The notes under the pieces were generated by a model. The model saw only the letters and a program-made list of their open reading frames with translations, had not been told where the DNA came from and did no database searches. Source: Pelagibius sp. (GTDB lineage: Bacteria > Pseudomonadota > Alphaproteobacteria > Kiloniellales > Kiloniellaceae). Taken from it: a stretch of 64,000 bases of DNA. The stretch spans positions 124,001 to 188,000 of the forward strand of contig NZ_JANQOI010000087.1 of assembly GCF_028289705.1 (NCBI RefSeq), in the 5' to 3' direction. Positions 53,605 to 63,632 of the stretch are shown here, piece by piece. The position numbers were made by a program, and so were the translations under genes. Every line of letters starts with the position of its first letter. Positions within the stretch are counted from its first letter, which is position 1.

Positions 53605-54882
53605 ATGAAAGCCCTCGAAGGGGTCCGCATCCTTGATTTCACCCACGTGCAGTCCGGCCCGACCTGCACGCAGCTCTTGGCCTGGTTCGGCGCCGACGTC
53701 ATCAAGGTCGAGCGGCCCGGCGTGGGCGATGCCACCCGCGGCCAGCTGCGCGATATCCCCGATGTCGACAGCCTCTATTTCACCATGCTGAACTCCAACA
53801 AGCGCTCCATCACGCTCAACACCAAGAGCGAGAAGGGCAAGGAGATCCTGGAGAAGCTGGTGAAGTCCTGCGACGTGCTGGTGGAGAATTTCGCCCCCGG
53901 CGCGCTGGACCGCATGGGTTTTGGCTGGGATCAGGTGCAGCAGATCAACCCGCTCATGATCTATGCCTCGGTGAAGGGCTTCGGCCCCGGCCCCTACGAA
54001 GACTGCAAGGTCTATGAGAACGTCGCCCAGTGCACCGGCGGGGCGGCCTCCACCACCGGCTTTCTGGACGGCCCACCGACGGTGACCGGCGCCCAGATCG
54101 GCGATTCCGGCACCGGCCTGCACCTGGCCCTCGGTATCGTCACGGCGCTCTTCCAGCGCGAGACGACCGGCAAGGGCCAGCGGGTGCTGGCGGCCATGCA
54201 GGACGGTGTGCTCAACCTCTGCCGGGTGAAGCTGCGCGACCAGCAGCGCCTGCAGCATGGCCCCCTGAAGGAGTACAGCCAGTTCGGCCAGGGCATCCCC
54301 TTCGGCGAGGCGACGCCCCGGGCCGGCAACGATTCCGGCGGCGGCCAGCCGGGCTGGATCGTCAAGTGCAAGGGCTGGGAAACCGATCCCGACGCCTACG
54401 TCTACTTCATCACCCAGGCCGCGGTCTGGGGCAGCATCTGCGATCTGATCGGCAAGCCCGAGTGGAAGGACGATCCCGGCTACGCCAAGCCGGAGGCCCG
54501 CCTCGACAAGATCCCGCAGATCTTCGATACCATCGAGCAGTGGACCAAGACCAAGACCAAGCTCGAGGTCATGGAGGCCTGCAATCCGCTGAACATCCCC
54601 TGCGGACCGATCCTCTCCATGAAGGAACTCTCCGAGGAACCGAGCCTGCGGGCCACCGGCACCGTCGTCGAGGTGGATCATCCGACGCGCGGCAAGTACC
54701 TCACGGTGGGCAACCCGATCAAGCTTTCGGACTCGCCCTCGGAGGTGTCGCGCTCGCCGCTGCTGGGCGAGCACACCAGCGAAATCCTCACCCAGGTCCT
54801 CGGGCTGTCGGAGGACGAGGTTCAGGAAACCTGGGCCAGCGGCGCCCTGGGCGAGATGCCGGAACAGGCCGCCGCGGAGTGA
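53605..54882 (+). CDS. frc: Formyl-CoA:oxalate CoA-transferase
   Basis: A 425-residue family III CoA-transferase closely matching Oxalobacter Frc (428 residues). The catalytic aspartate aligns to Asp167 in [11 protein letters not shown]. Other shared words are [53 protein letters not shown] and [10 protein letters not shown]. It swaps CoA from formyl-CoA to oxalate, releasing formate and regenerating oxalyl-CoA for Oxc. Gap to oxc is 42 bp. Confidence 0.95.
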   Translation: MKALEGVRILDFTHVQSGPTCTQLLAWFGADVIKVERPGVGDATRGQLRDIPDVDSLYFTMLNSNKRSITLNTKSEKGKEILEKLVKSCDVLVENFAPGALDRMGFGWDQVQQINPLMIYASVKGFGPGPYEDCKVYENVAQCTGGAASTTGFLDGPPTVTGAQIGDSGTGLHLALGIVTALFQRETTGKGQRVLAAMQDGVLNLCRVKLRDQQRLQHGPLKEYSQFGQGIPFGEATPRAGNDSGGGQPGWIVKCKGWETDPDAYVYFITQAAVWGSICDLIGKPEWKDDPGYAKPEARLDKIPQIFDTIEQWTKTKTKLEVMEACNPLNIPCGPILSMKELSEEPSLRATGTVVEVDHPTRGKYLTVGNPIKLSDSPSEVSRSPLLGEHTSEILTQVLGLSEDEVQETWASGALGEMPEQAAAE

Positions 54883-54997
54883 GCGAAGGCCGCTGAATGA
54901 ACGAAGATTGTCGCCGCCGGATCAGCGAATCCGGTGGGATTGGGTGTTGATCGGGCGGGCCTGAAGGGCACCGCGAAACACGGGGGAAAATGCAGGA

Positions 54998-55912
54998 ATG
55001 CGGATCGTCGTCCATGGCCAGCAGGCCTTTGGCAAGGCTGTGCTCGAAAAGCTGCTGGAGCGCGGAGAAAACGTCGTCGGGGTCTTTTGCGCCCCCGACA
55101 AGGAGGGCCGGCCCACCGACCCCCTGAAGGAACTGGCGCTCGAAAAGGGGCTGCCGCTGCACCAGCCGGGCTCCTGGAAGACGCCGGAGGCCGAAGAACT
55201 GATGCGCTCCTTCAGCCCCGATCTCTGTGTCATGGCCTACGTGACCCTCTTCGTGCCGCAGCCCGTGCTCGACGTGCCGGAGAAGGGGACCATCCAGTAT
55301 CACCCCTCGCTGCTGCCCTTGCATCGCGGGCCCAGCTCCATCAACTGGCCGATCATCGTGGGGCGCAAGGAGACGGGGCTCACCATCTTCTGGCCCGACG
55401 AGGGGCTGGACGAGGGCCCGGTGCTGCTGCAGAAGACGGTGGCGATCGAACCCGACGACACCCTGGGCTCGGTCTATTTCAACAAGCTCTTCCCCCTGGG
55501 CGTCGAGGCCATGATCGAGTCGGTGGACCTGGTGCGCGACGGCAAGGCCCCCTCCATCCAGCAGGATCACAGCCAGGCCACCTACGAAAGCTGGTGCCGC
55601 AAGGCCGATGCCGAGATCGACTGGTCGAAGCCGGCGGATGAGGTCTACAACCTGATCCGCGGCACCAATCCCCAGCCCGGCGCCTGGACCACCTGGAACG
55701 GCAACGAGGTGAAGATCTTCGACAGCCGCAAGGTGGAGGGCGAGGGCGATCCCGGCAGCGTCATCGCCGCCGACGGGGACAGCTTCACCGTGGCTGCCGG
55801 AGGCGGGGCGATCCGCATCGAACGGGTGCGCCCTCACGACGACAAGAAGATCTCGGCCGGCGACTTCGCCCAGAGGGCCGGCCTCGGCGTGGGTGCAAAG
55901 CTCGGAAGCTGA
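54998..55912 (+). CDS. Stand-alone formyltransferase-fold protein (10-formyl-THF hydrolase/FDH N-domain-like)
   Basis: A 304-residue formyltransferase. The core matches the folate-binding domain of 10-formyl-THF dehydrogenase: [18 protein letters not shown] with His102, and [15 protein letters not shown] with Asp138. At the position of the catalytic Asn of methionyl-tRNA formyltransferase there is Gln100, as changed in FDH domains, so tRNA formylation is unlikely. No aldehyde dehydrogenase domain is fused. Between frc and the formate-THF ligase, it may move formyl units between CoA and THF, or hydrolyse excess 10-formyl-THF; both are inference. Confidence 0.85.
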   Translation: MRIVVHGQQAFGKAVLEKLLERGENVVGVFCAPDKEGRPTDPLKELALEKGLPLHQPGSWKTPEAEELMRSFSPDLCVMAYVTLFVPQPVLDVPEKGTIQYHPSLLPLHRGPSSINWPIIVGRKETGLTIFWPDEGLDEGPVLLQKTVAIEPDDTLGSVYFNKLFPLGVEAMIESVDLVRDGKAPSIQQDHSQATYESWCRKADAEIDWSKPADEVYNLIRGTNPQPGAWTTWNGNEVKIFDSRKVEGEGDPGSVIAADGDSFTVAAGGGAIRIERVRPHDDKKISAGDFAQRAGLGVGAKLGS

Positions 55913-55982
55913 ACGAAGACAACGAACGCGGCCGGCTTCCGGTTCGGGGGCACGGCCAACAGCAATCTCTCAAGACGGGGTG

Positions 55983-57665
55983 ATGCCCACTATGTCCAAG
56001 TCCGATATCGAAATTGCCCGCGAAGCCACCTTGAAACCGATCACCGAGATCGGTGCCAAGCTCGACATGCCCGCCGAGGCCCTGATGCAGTACGGGCCCA
56101 GCAAGGCCAAGGTGAGCTTCGACTATCTCGACTCCGTCAAATCCAATCCCGACGGCAAGCTGATCCTGGTGACCGCCATCTCGCCGACCCCGGCGGGCGA
56201 GGGCAAGACGACCACCACCGTCGGTCTGGGCGACGGCCTGAACCGCATCGGCAAGAAGGCGATGATCTGCCTGCGCGAGCCCTCTCTTGGCCCCTGCTTC
56301 GGCATGAAGGGCGGCGCGGCCGGCGGCGGCTATGCCCAGGTGGTGCCGATGGAGGACATCAACCTGCACTTCACCGGCGACTTCCATGCCATCACCTCGG
56401 CGCACAACCTGCTCTCGGCCCTGATCGACAATCACATCTATTGGGGCAACGCCCTGGGCATCGACGAGCGGCGGGTGTCCTGGCGCCGGGTGCTGGACAT
56501 GAACGACCGCGCCCTGCGCGACACCGTGACCTCGCTGGGCGGCGTGGCCAACGGCTTTCCGCGCCAGACCGGCTTCGACATCACCGTGGCCTCGGAGGTC
56601 ATGGCGATCTTCTGCCTGGCCGACGGCCTGGACGACCTGCAAAAGCGCCTCGGCGACATCGTGGTGGCCTACACCCGCGAGCGCGCGCCGATCTACGCCC
56701 GCGACCTGAAGGCGGAAGGGCCGATGACCGTGCTGCTGAAGGACGCGCTGATGCCGAACTTCGTGCAGACCCTGGAGAACAACCCCGCCTTCATCCACGG
56801 CGGCCCCTTCGCCAACATCGCCCATGGCTGCAACTCGGTTTCCGCCACCAAGTCGGCCCTTAAGCTGGCCGACTACGTGGTGACCGAGGCCGGCTTCGGC
56901 GCCGACCTGGGTGCCGAGAAGTTCTTCGACATCAAGTGCCGCAAGGCCGGGCTCAATCCCGAAGCCGTCGTCATCGTCGCCACGGTGCGGGCGCTGAAGA
57001 TGCACGGCGGGGTCGCCAAGGACGCCCTCGGCGAGGAGAACGTCGAGGCGCTGAAGAAGGGCCTGGAAAACCTCGGCCGCCACATCGCCAACATCGCCAA
57101 GTTCGGTGTTCCGGCGGTGGTCGGCATCAACCGCTTCATCAAGGACACCGAAGCGGAACTGGCGGCGATCCAGGAGTTCACCCAGAGCCTCGGCGTCGAC
57201 GCGGTGGTCTGCGAGCACTGGGGCAAGGGCTCGGCAGGCACCGAGGAACTGGCCAACAAGGTGGTGGGGATCATCGACAGCGGCAAGGCCAGCTTCAAGC
57301 CGCTCTACGAAGACGAGATGCCGCTGTTCACCAAGATCAACACCATCGCGCAGCAGATTTACGGCGCCGACGAGGCGATTGCCGACAAGAAGGTGCGCGA
57401 CCAACTGAAGCAGTGGGAGGATGCCGGCTACGGCAACCTGCCGGTCTGCATGGCCAAGACCCAGTACAGCTTTTCCACCGATCCCAATCTGCGCGGCGCG
57501 CCGACCGGCCACGCGGTGCCGGTGCGCGAGGTGCGGCTCTCCGCCGGGGCCGGGTTCATCGTCGCCATCTGCGGCGAGATCATGACCATGCCGGGGCTGC
57601 CCCGGGTGCCGGCGGCCAACTCCATCCACCTGGACGATGCCGGCCTGATCCAGGGTCTGTTCTGA
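55983..57665 (+). CDS. fhs: Formate--tetrahydrofolate ligase
   Basis: A 560-residue formate-THF ligase (about 559 in Moorella). P-loop [14 protein letters not shown] at 69-82; [18 protein letters not shown] and FADIKCR-like [10 protein letters not shown] are diagnostic. ATG 55983 and ATG 55992 are both possible; the upstream in-frame extension to 55893 is not conserved. It makes 10-formyl-THF from formate and ATP, so formate released by Frc can enter C1 metabolism, and it links to the THF-dependent enzymes at the left of the window. Confidence 0.95.
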   Translation: MPTMSKSDIEIAREATLKPITEIGAKLDMPAEALMQYGPSKAKVSFDYLDSVKSNPDGKLILVTAISPTPAGEGKTTTTVGLGDGLNRIGKKAMICLREPSLGPCFGMKGGAAGGGYAQVVPMEDINLHFTGDFHAITSAHNLLSALIDNHIYWGNALGIDERRVSWRRVLDMNDRALRDTVTSLGGVANGFPRQTGFDITVASEVMAIFCLADGLDDLQKRLGDIVVAYTRERAPIYARDLKAEGPMTVLLKDALMPNFVQTLENNPAFIHGGPFANIAHGCNSVSATKSALKLADYVVTEAGFGADLGAEKFFDIKCRKAGLNPEAVVIVATVRALKMHGGVAKDALGEENVEALKKGLENLGRHIANIAKFGVPAVVGINRFIKDTEAELAAIQEFTQSLGVDAVVCEHWGKGSAGTEELANKVVGIIDSGKASFKPLYEDEMPLFTKINTIAQQIYGADEAIADKKVRDQLKQWEDAGYGNLPVCMAKTQYSFSTDPNLRGAPTGHAVPVREVRLSAGAGFIVAICGEIMTMPGLPRVPAANSIHLDDAGLIQGLF

Positions 57666-57702
57666 TCCCGGCTGGCTGAGCGGGCGAGGGGAGAGGCAAG
57701 CG

Positions 57703-58563
57703 ATGACCCTGCGCACGATCCTGGTTCCAGTCCGTGGCGACGGCAAGGGCGAGGGGGTACTGGACCATGCACTCGCTCTGGCCCGCCGCCACTGCTCCCA
57801 CCTCGAGGTCCTGCACTGCCGGCCGCGGCCGGAGGACCTCATCCCTTACGGCATCTTCGTGCCGGCCAGCCTGCGCAAGGAAATCGTCGCCTCGGCGGGC
57901 AACCTGGCCAACGAGGAAGAGGGCAAGGTCCGCGATCTCTTCGACCGCTATTGCGAAGAGCGGGAGATCCCCGAGATCGATGCCGCGCCCTGGCCGCGGG
58001 ACCGTGTCTCGGCGACCTGGCGCGAAGAGACCGGCAAGCAGGCCCAGGTTATCGGCCTGCGCGGGCGGCTCGCCGATCTCATCGCGGTGGCCAAACCCGA
58101 CCGCGCGCAAAACCTCGGGCTCAATACCCTGGAGGCGGCGCTGCTGGAGACCGGCAAGCTGGTCCTGATGTGCCCGCCGGCCCCCGTCGAGACGCTGGGC
58201 GCGAAGCTGGCTTTCGCCTGGAACGGCAGCGGCGAGGCGGCGCGCGCCATGACCGCCGCGCTGCCGCTCCTGGCAAAAGCCGATTCGCTGACCATCCTGA
58301 CGGGGGAGGGGGCCGATCTTCCGGTCTCTGCCGATGAGGCCAAAGCCTATCTGGCGGTGCACGAGATCGACTGTGAGATCAGCACCTTCAAAGCCGCACC
58401 CACCGCTGTGGGCCAGGCGCTCCTGGCCGGCGCCAGGCAGGCGGGGGCCGACAGCCTGCTTATGGGAGCTTACGGACAGAGCCGGCAGCGGGAACTGGTG
58501 ATGGGCGGGGTCACCCAGTACGTCATCGACCATGCCGACATGCCGGTCTTTCTGATGCACTAG
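57703..58563 (+). CDS. Universal stress protein family protein, tandem UspA domains
   Basis: A 286-residue protein with two UspA-like halves; the second ends with the ATP-binding pattern GADSLLMGAYGQSRQRELVMGGVTQYV (G-2x-G-9x-G type), while the first lacks a clear one. Cytoplasmic. It follows the formate-THF ligase by 37 bp and may be carried in the same transcript. Its role in oxalate or C1 growth is unknown. Confidence 0.87.
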   Translation: MTLRTILVPVRGDGKGEGVLDHALALARRHCSHLEVLHCRPRPEDLIPYGIFVPASLRKEIVASAGNLANEEEGKVRDLFDRYCEEREIPEIDAAPWPRDRVSATWREETGKQAQVIGLRGRLADLIAVAKPDRAQNLGLNTLEAALLETGKLVLMCPPAPVETLGAKLAFAWNGSGEAARAMTAALPLLAKADSLTILTGEGADLPVSADEAKAYLAVHEIDCEISTFKAAPTAVGQALLAGARQAGADSLLMGAYGQSRQRELVMGGVTQYVIDHADMPVFLMH

Positions 58564-59086
58564 GGGCTCCCTTGCGGTGCGCGGCGGGATTGACGGCAGA
58601 ACCGCGCAACGCAGAGGGCGTTTTCGTGTGGTGACGCTAAAGTTGCAATGGCCGGGGGCTCGGTCTCGTGACTCTGGCGGCCTGGAATGCGGGTGCAGGG
58701 TGTCAGACGCATGCCGGGCTCAGCGGTTTTGCGCCTGCAAAATGCATAGGGACGCGCCGGAAGGGCGCTTTTCGCGAATAGTTCCGGTCAATGGGCGAAA
58801 TCTCTGAAAACAGAAGAATTATTGATCAGGGATTTCTTGGACCGACCAGTCATCTGTCAATGTTGCAGCGCAATATTGATGGTGGACTGTCATTTCTTTG
58901 CGAAGAACAGTGGACCTCGCGACGCGATCGCGGTATTTTGTATACCACATGCCATGGCAAATGATCGATTGTCATGGAAAGACAAGAAAAAGAACGGGAT
59001 ACGCTGTCAAGCTGACTTTGTGCTGGGTTTTCAACCTTATGGGGAATACCCTTCACGCCTATCCAGAAATCCGGGAGGTTAGGACT
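58564..59086. promoter_or_regulatory. Long intergenic control region before tctC
   Basis: This 523-bp gap is visibly AT-richer from about 58800 on and holds no convincing gene; small in-frame stretches there lack good starts. It contains GntR-type site B (58938-58947), which lies 139 bp before the TctC start, and the palindrome GCGATCGC at 58925-58932. It must carry the transporter promoter. Confidence 0.5.
58938..58947. promoter_or_regulatory. GntR/FadR-type operator, site B
   Basis: TTGTATACCA followed by CATGCCA, almost the same 17 bases as site C (TGGTATACCA followed by TATGCCA). It lies upstream of tctC. The shared core with site A before the GntR gene argues for control by that regulator. 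Confidence 0.6.
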
Positions 59087-60076
59087 ATGAGAGTATCCAG
59101 AAGAGTGCTCTTGGGTTGCGCCGTTGTCGCAGGCATGAGCGCAGGGCTCACCTCGATGCTGAGCACGGCGGCTGTGGCCTGGGAGCCGAAGAAGCCCATC
59201 GAGTTCGTCATCATGGCGGGCCAGGGCGGCGGCGCCGACAAGATGGCGCGGCTGATGCAGACCGTGGTGGAGAAGAACGGCTGGGCCTCCAAGCCCCTGA
59301 CGCCGATCAACAAGCCCGGCGGCTCCGGTGCCGAAGCGCTCATTCACCTGAACGGGAAAGCCAAGTCCGATCCCGATCACACCATCATGGTGACGCTGAA
59401 CAGCTTCTACACGACACCGCTGCGTCAGCCGAACCTGAAGATCGACATCGCGACCTTCACGCCCATCGCCCGCATGGCCGAGGACACCTTCCTGCTGTGG
59501 GTCCACAAGGACTCGGGCATCAAGAACGTCGACGACTTCGTCGCCAAGGCCAAGGCGGCCGGCAGCGACTGGATCATGGCCGGCACCGGCAAGCTGCAGG
59601 AAGACCAGTTGCTCACCGACTTCCTCAACGCCTCCTACGGCCTGAACATGAAGTACGTGCCCTACAAGGGCGGCGGCACCGTGGCCAAGCAGCTCGCCGG
59701 CAAGCACGCCAACTCGACGGTCAACAATCCTTCCGAACAGGAAGGCTTCTACAAGGCCGGCGATACCGTGCCGCTGGCGGCCTTCACCGACAAGCGCATC
59801 AACATCTTCCCCGATGCGCCCACCTTCAAGGAACTCGGCAAAGACTTCGTCTATCTGATGCAGCGCTCCGTGGTCGGCGCGCCGGGCATGAGCGACGAGG
59901 CCGCGGCCTACTACCAGGCGCTCTTCCAGAAGGTCTTCGAATCGCCGGAATGGCAGGACTACCGCAACAAGCGGGCCCTGCAAGGCGCATTCCTGTCGGG
60001 AAGCGAGTTGAAGGACTACTGGATGGTGGAGCGGGACAACCACCGCGCCATGCTGCAGAAGATGGGTGCCCTCTAA
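59087..60076 (+). CDS. tctC: Tripartite tricarboxylate transporter substrate-binding protein (TctC/Bug family)
   Basis: A 329-residue periplasmic Bug-family binding protein. Signal MRVSRRVLLGCAVVAGMSAG (possible Tat, RR at 5-6) with mature start near AWEPKKPIEFVIMAGQGGGAD. NKPGGSGAEALIHL is the usual TctC loop around the carboxylate ligand. GGGAGG precedes ATG 59087. Bug proteins bind di- and tricarboxylates and many other acids. The regulon context favours oxalate or a related small acid. Confidence 0.9.
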   Translation: MRVSRRVLLGCAVVAGMSAGLTSMLSTAAVAWEPKKPIEFVIMAGQGGGADKMARLMQTVVEKNGWASKPLTPINKPGGSGAEALIHLNGKAKSDPDHTIMVTLNSFYTTPLRQPNLKIDIATFTPIARMAEDTFLLWVHKDSGIKNVDDFVAKAKAAGSDWIMAGTGKLQEDQLLTDFLNASYGLNMKYVPYKGGGTVAKQLAGKHANSTVNNPSEQEGFYKAGDTVPLAAFTDKRINIFPDAPTFKELGKDFVYLMQRSVVGAPGMSDEAAAYYQALFQKVFESPEWQDYRNKRALQGAFLSGSELKDYWMVERDNHRAMLQKMGAL

Positions 60077-60128
60077 GCCGGCTCCATCGGTTCAACCGCA
60101 GCAGCTAGGATAGGGAAGGACCGCCGAC

Positions 60129-60626
60129 ATGCGCCGTGCCGAGTTGACGACGGCTATCTTGTTGGCGGTCTTTTCCATCTACCTGATGTGGAAGTCGGCG
60201 GAGCTTCCCATCGGCTGGATTCCCGACGAAGGGCCGGGCGGCGGCGCCTTTTCCTTCTGGCTGGCCGCGGTGATGTTGGGCTCCTGCATCTGGATCATCA
60301 TCAACTGGTTCAGGCGCAGCAGCCCGCCCTCGCAGTCCAGCGAACCCTTCATGGACAGCTTCGCCATCAAGAAGTTCGTCCTGGTCGGCAGCGGCGTGAC
60401 CGTGATGATCGGCCTGATCCACGTCCTTGGCGTGTTCGGCGCCTTGCCGATCTTCATCATCTACTACGTGCGCTTCCTCGGCCGCCATAGCTGGACGACG
60501 ACCCTGGCGATCGCCCTGGCGGCGCCGGTGATCGTGTTCTTCTTCTTCGACGTCGCGCTCAGAATCATCATGCCGAAGGGATACCTGGAGTTCCTGTTCC
60601 TTCCGCTCTACGACATCTTCCTCTAG
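60129..60626 (+). CDS. tctB: Tripartite tricarboxylate transporter small membrane subunit
   Basis: A 165-residue protein with four predicted membrane segments (about 7-25, 40-62, 83-110 and 122-145), as usual for TctB. Poorly conserved in sequence; the call rests on size, topology and position between tctC and tctA. A hairpin follows its stop. Confidence 0.9.
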   Translation: MRRAELTTAILLAVFSIYLMWKSAELPIGWIPDEGPGGGAFSFWLAAVMLGSCIWIIINWFRRSSPPSQSSEPFMDSFAIKKFVLVGSGVTVMIGLIHVLGVFGALPIFIIYYVRFLGRHSWTTTLAIALAAPVIVFFFFDVALRIIMPKGYLEFLFLPLYDIFL

Positions 60627-60646
60627 GCCCCGGGCGGGCCCGGGGC
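60627..60646 (+). promoter_or_regulatory. Stem-loop between tctB and tctA
   Basis: GCCCCGGG-CGGG-CCCGGGGC, a perfect 8-bp stem directly after the tctB stop. No T-run. Likely an mRNA-processing or stabilising hairpin within the operon. Confidence 0.6.
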
Positions 60647-60724
60647 ATTGGCAGGCGCTGCGGCCAAATAGGCCGCGGCATGGGAAAACGACACCGAACC
60701 TGAGACAGAGAGCGAACCGCTTCC

Positions 60725-62242
60725 GTGGAAATCCTGCAGCACCTCTTCGACGGCTTTCTGATCGCCTTTCAGCCCCTCAACATCGGGCTGGTGGTTCTCG
60801 GCGTGATCGTCGGCCTCTTCATCGGCGCGATGCCCGGCCTGGGCTCGGTCAACGGCGTGGCGATTCTGGTGCCCATGACCTTCCTGGTTCCGCCGACCGC
60901 GGCCATCATCTTCCTGGCGGCGATCTACTACGGGGCCATGTACGGCGGCGCGATCTCTTCGGTAATGCTGGGGATACCCGGCGCCTCGACGGCCGTCGCG
61001 ACAACCTTCGACGGCCGGCCGCTGGCTCTGAAGGGGCTGGCGGACAAGGCGCTGCTGGGCGCGGCCGTGGCCTCCTTCTTCGGCGGCACGCTCTCGGTCA
61101 TTCTCTTCACCGGTTTCGCCCCGCCGCTGGCCGACGTCGCCCTCAGCTTCGGCGATCCGGAAATCTTCGCCCTCATGCTGCTGGCTTTCGCGACCTTTGT
61201 CGGCCTCGGCGGCGACGACATCCCGAAGACCATCTTCTCCATCGCCATCGGTCTGGTGCTCAGCTCCGTCGGCTTCGACTACATCAGCGGTGAGCCCCGC
61301 CTGCTGCTCTTCGGCCTCGACGGCTTCCTGAACCAGATCAACTTCCTGGTCCTGGCCATCGGCATCTACGGGATCGGCGAGATGCTCTGGACCATCGAGG
61401 TCAGCCGGGGCGACAGCATGATGTCGAAGGCGGTGATCACCGTTGATCGCATGTGGGGCAATGCCAAGGAGCTGCTCGGCACTTGGAAGGTGGCGGTCAC
61501 CTCGTCCCTGCTCGGCTTCTTCGTCGGCATCTTGCCTGCCGCGGGAGCCACCCCGGGCTCGCTGATGGCCTACGGCGTCGCCAAGATGACCCACAAGAAC
61601 AGCGAGAACTTCGGCAAGGGAGAGGTTGCCGGCGTGGTGGCGCCGGAAGCGGCGAACAATGCCGCCTCGACCGGCTCCATGCTGCCCATGCTGACCCTCG
61701 GTATTCCTGGCTCGCCGACCACCGCCATCCTGCTCGGCGCGATGGTGATCTGGGGCATCACGCCGGGGCCAACCCTGTTCGTCGACCAGCCGGAGTTGGT
61801 CTGGGGCCTGACCGCAAGCCTCTACGTGGCCAACCTCTTCGCGCTTCTGGCCAACGTCTTCATGATTCCGATTTTCCTCTGGGTCCTGCGGATGCCGTTC
61901 ACGATCCTGGCGCCGGTCATTTTCGTGCTGTCGGTGATCGGCGGCTATGCCGCCACCCTGCGGCTGTTCGACGTTTGGCTGATGCTGATCTTCGGCGTCG
62001 GCGGCTATCTGCTGCGCAAACTGGACTATCCCCTGGCGCCTGCGGTTCTGGCCATCGTCCTCGGGCCCATCGCCGAGCCCAAGCTGCGCCAGTCGCTGAT
62101 CATCTCCGACGGTGACATCTCGATCTTCATCACCCGGCCGATCTCCGGCACCATCACCGTGATCGCGCTCCTGCTGATCCTCCTGCCGCTGTTCAAACTG
62201 ATCCGCGACCGCCTGCGCCAGAAGGCAAGCAGCACGGCTTGA
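60725..62242 (+). CDS. tctA: Tripartite tricarboxylate transporter large membrane subunit
   Basis: A 505-residue TctA protein with about 11-12 membrane segments. Diagnostic stretches are GLFIGAMPGLGSVNGVAILVPMTF, YGGAISSVMLGIPGASTAVATTFDG and the repeat-half GILPAAGATPGSLMAYGVAK. Start is GTG 60725. It drives secondary import of the acid delivered by TctC. The gene ends with an intrinsic terminator. Confidence 0.93.
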   Translation: MEILQHLFDGFLIAFQPLNIGLVVLGVIVGLFIGAMPGLGSVNGVAILVPMTFLVPPTAAIIFLAAIYYGAMYGGAISSVMLGIPGASTAVATTFDGRPLALKGLADKALLGAAVASFFGGTLSVILFTGFAPPLADVALSFGDPEIFALMLLAFATFVGLGGDDIPKTIFSIAIGLVLSSVGFDYISGEPRLLLFGLDGFLNQINFLVLAIGIYGIGEMLWTIEVSRGDSMMSKAVITVDRMWGNAKELLGTWKVAVTSSLLGFFVGILPAAGATPGSLMAYGVAKMTHKNSENFGKGEVAGVVAPEAANNAASTGSMLPMLTLGIPGSPTTAILLGAMVIWGITPGPTLFVDQPELVWGLTASLYVANLFALLANVFMIPIFLWVLRMPFTILAPVIFVLSVIGGYAATLRLFDVWLMLIFGVGGYLLRKLDYPLAPAVLAIVLGPIAEPKLRQSLIISDGDISIFITRPISGTITVIALLLILLPLFKLIRDRLRQKASSTA

Positions 62243-62253
62243 GCATTTTTTTT
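62226..62253 (+). terminator. Rho-independent terminator after tctA
   Basis: CAAGC-AGCACG-GCTTG overlaps the tctA stop and is followed by a T8 run at 62246-62253. The stem is short (5 bp), so strength is uncertain, but it separates tctA from the next unit, which has its own operator. Confidence 0.55.
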
Positions 62254-62340
62254 AGCTTGCGTCGAAACGGCTCCAGCCCGCACCCCCTCCCGCCTCCTTG
62301 GAGGCCGAAACGGAGAAAACCATTGCCGTCTCCAGTCTCG

Positions 62341-62350
62341 TGGTATACCA
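62341..62350. promoter_or_regulatory. GntR/FadR-type operator, site C
   Basis: TGGTATACCA, a perfect 10-bp palindrome, lies inside a larger dyad that extends to GTCTC (62335) and GAGAC (62362). It is 107 bp before the sucC-like start. It matches sites A and B. Confidence 0.65.
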
Positions 62351-62456
62351 TATGCCAGAGACTAGGGCTTTGAACCTACAAGAATAACAAACGGTCCTAG
62401 TGCTTGGTTTTCCTGAGCAATTGGTTCTTCACCGACTGTTGGGAGGCAGAGCGATC

Positions 62457-63632
62457 ATGAACCTCCATGAATACCAGGCCAAAGCCCTGCTGAGCCGCTA
62501 CGGCGTTCCCAGCCCCAAAGGCATGCTCGCCGAGAGCGCGGCGGAGGCCGCGGCCGCCACCGGGGCGCTTGGCGGGTCCAGTTGGGCGGTGAAGGCCCAA
62601 ATCCACGCCGGCCTGCGCGCCGATGCCGGTGGCATCCAGTTGGTCGCCAGCCCCGATGCCGCGGTGAAGACCGCCGAGGGGCTGTTGGGGCGCCGCCTCG
62701 TGACGCCCCAGACCGGCGCCAAGGGAAAGCTGGTCCGGGCGGTCTATGTCGAAGAGGCCGTGGGCACGACCCAGGAGCTCTATCTGGCCGTCCTCGTCGA
62801 CCGCGGCACCGGCGGCGTGGCCCTGATCGCGGCGCGCGAAGGCGGCAACGACATCGAAAGCCGCATGGCTGCTGCGCCGGAGAAGCTGCTGCGGCTGCCC
62901 GTCGACCTCGAAGCCGGGCTGGATGAACAGGCGGCCGCGGAGTTGGCCGGGAAACTGGGGCTCGAAGGGGGTCTGGCCGATCAGGCCGTCGCTGTCATGC
63001 AGGCGATCTGCAAGGCCTTTGGCGAGCTCGATGCCAGCCTGATCGAGATCAACCCGCTGGCGGTCACCAGCGACGGTGCGCTGACGGCGCTCGACGTGAA
63101 GATGGTGCTGGACGACAACGCCCTCTACCGCCACCAGGACCTGGCGGCGCTGCGCGATGTTGAGGAACTGAACCCGACGGAACTGGAGGCCGAGCGTTTC
63201 GCCCTGAACTTCGTGCAGCTCGACGGCGACATCGGCGTGATGGTGAACGGCGCCGGTCTCGCCCTGGCGACGGTCGACCTGCTGAAACAACGCGGCGGCG
63301 AGCCCGCCGACTTCATGGACATCCGGCCCGAGGCGAGCCGCGCCCAGGTGGCCGAGGGCTTCGGCCTGCTGCTGCGTAACCCGAACGTCAAGGCCATCCT
63401 GGTGAACATCTACGGCGGTGGCATCCTGCGCTGCGACACCGTCGCCGAGGGGATCGCCGCGGCCTGCAAGGCCGAGGGTCTGCGGGTGCCGCTGATCGTC
63501 CGGGCCGCCGGCACCAACGGCGAACTGGCCCGCAAAATCCTGATGTCGCAAGGCGTTCCTGTCACCTTTGCGGGCTCCATCGGCGAGGCCGCCTCCCTGG
63601 TGGTGGCCGCGGCGGGCAAGGAGGCGGCGTAA
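62457..63632 (+). CDS. Succinyl-CoA synthetase beta-like / malate-CoA ligase large subunit-like protein
   Basis: A 391-residue ATP-grasp acyl-CoA ligase beta subunit of SucC/MtkA type. It starts [20 protein letters not shown], has [52 protein letters not shown] and ends [17 protein letters not shown] precedes ATG 62457. Divergence from housekeeping SucC (about 388 residues), the GntR-type operator and absence of TCA-cycle genes argue for a specialised acid-CoA ligase: malate (serine cycle) or an acid taken up by the TctABC system. Confidence 0.88.
   Translation: MNLHEYQAKALLSRYGVPSPKGMLAESAAEAAAATGALGGSSWAVKAQIHAGLRADAGGIQLVASPDAAVKTAEGLLGRRLVTPQTGAKGKLVRAVYVEEAVGTTQELYLAVLVDRGTGGVALIAAREGGNDIESRMAAAPEKLLRLPVDLEAGLDEQAAAELAGKLGLEGGLADQAVAVMQAICKAFGELDASLIEINPLAVTSDGALTALDVKMVLDDNALYRHQDLAALRDVEELNPTELEAERFALNFVQLDGDIGVMVNGAGLALATVDLLKQRGGEPADFMDIRPEASRAQVAEGFGLLLRNPNVKAILVNIYGGGILRCDTVAEGIAAACKAEGLRVPLIVRAAGTNGELARKILMSQGVPVTFAGSIGEAASLVVAAAGKEAA

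Noticed and set aside
54998..55912. Methionyl-tRNA formyltransferase
   Set aside because: Gln replaces the catalytic Asn, the core resembles the 10-formyl-THF dehydrogenase domain, and no def or other translation genes are adjacent.
58577..59082. Two small plus-strand open frames in the tctC upstream gap
   Set aside because: They lack Shine-Dalgarno sequences and recognisable features, and one overlaps the operator region; better read as control DNA.
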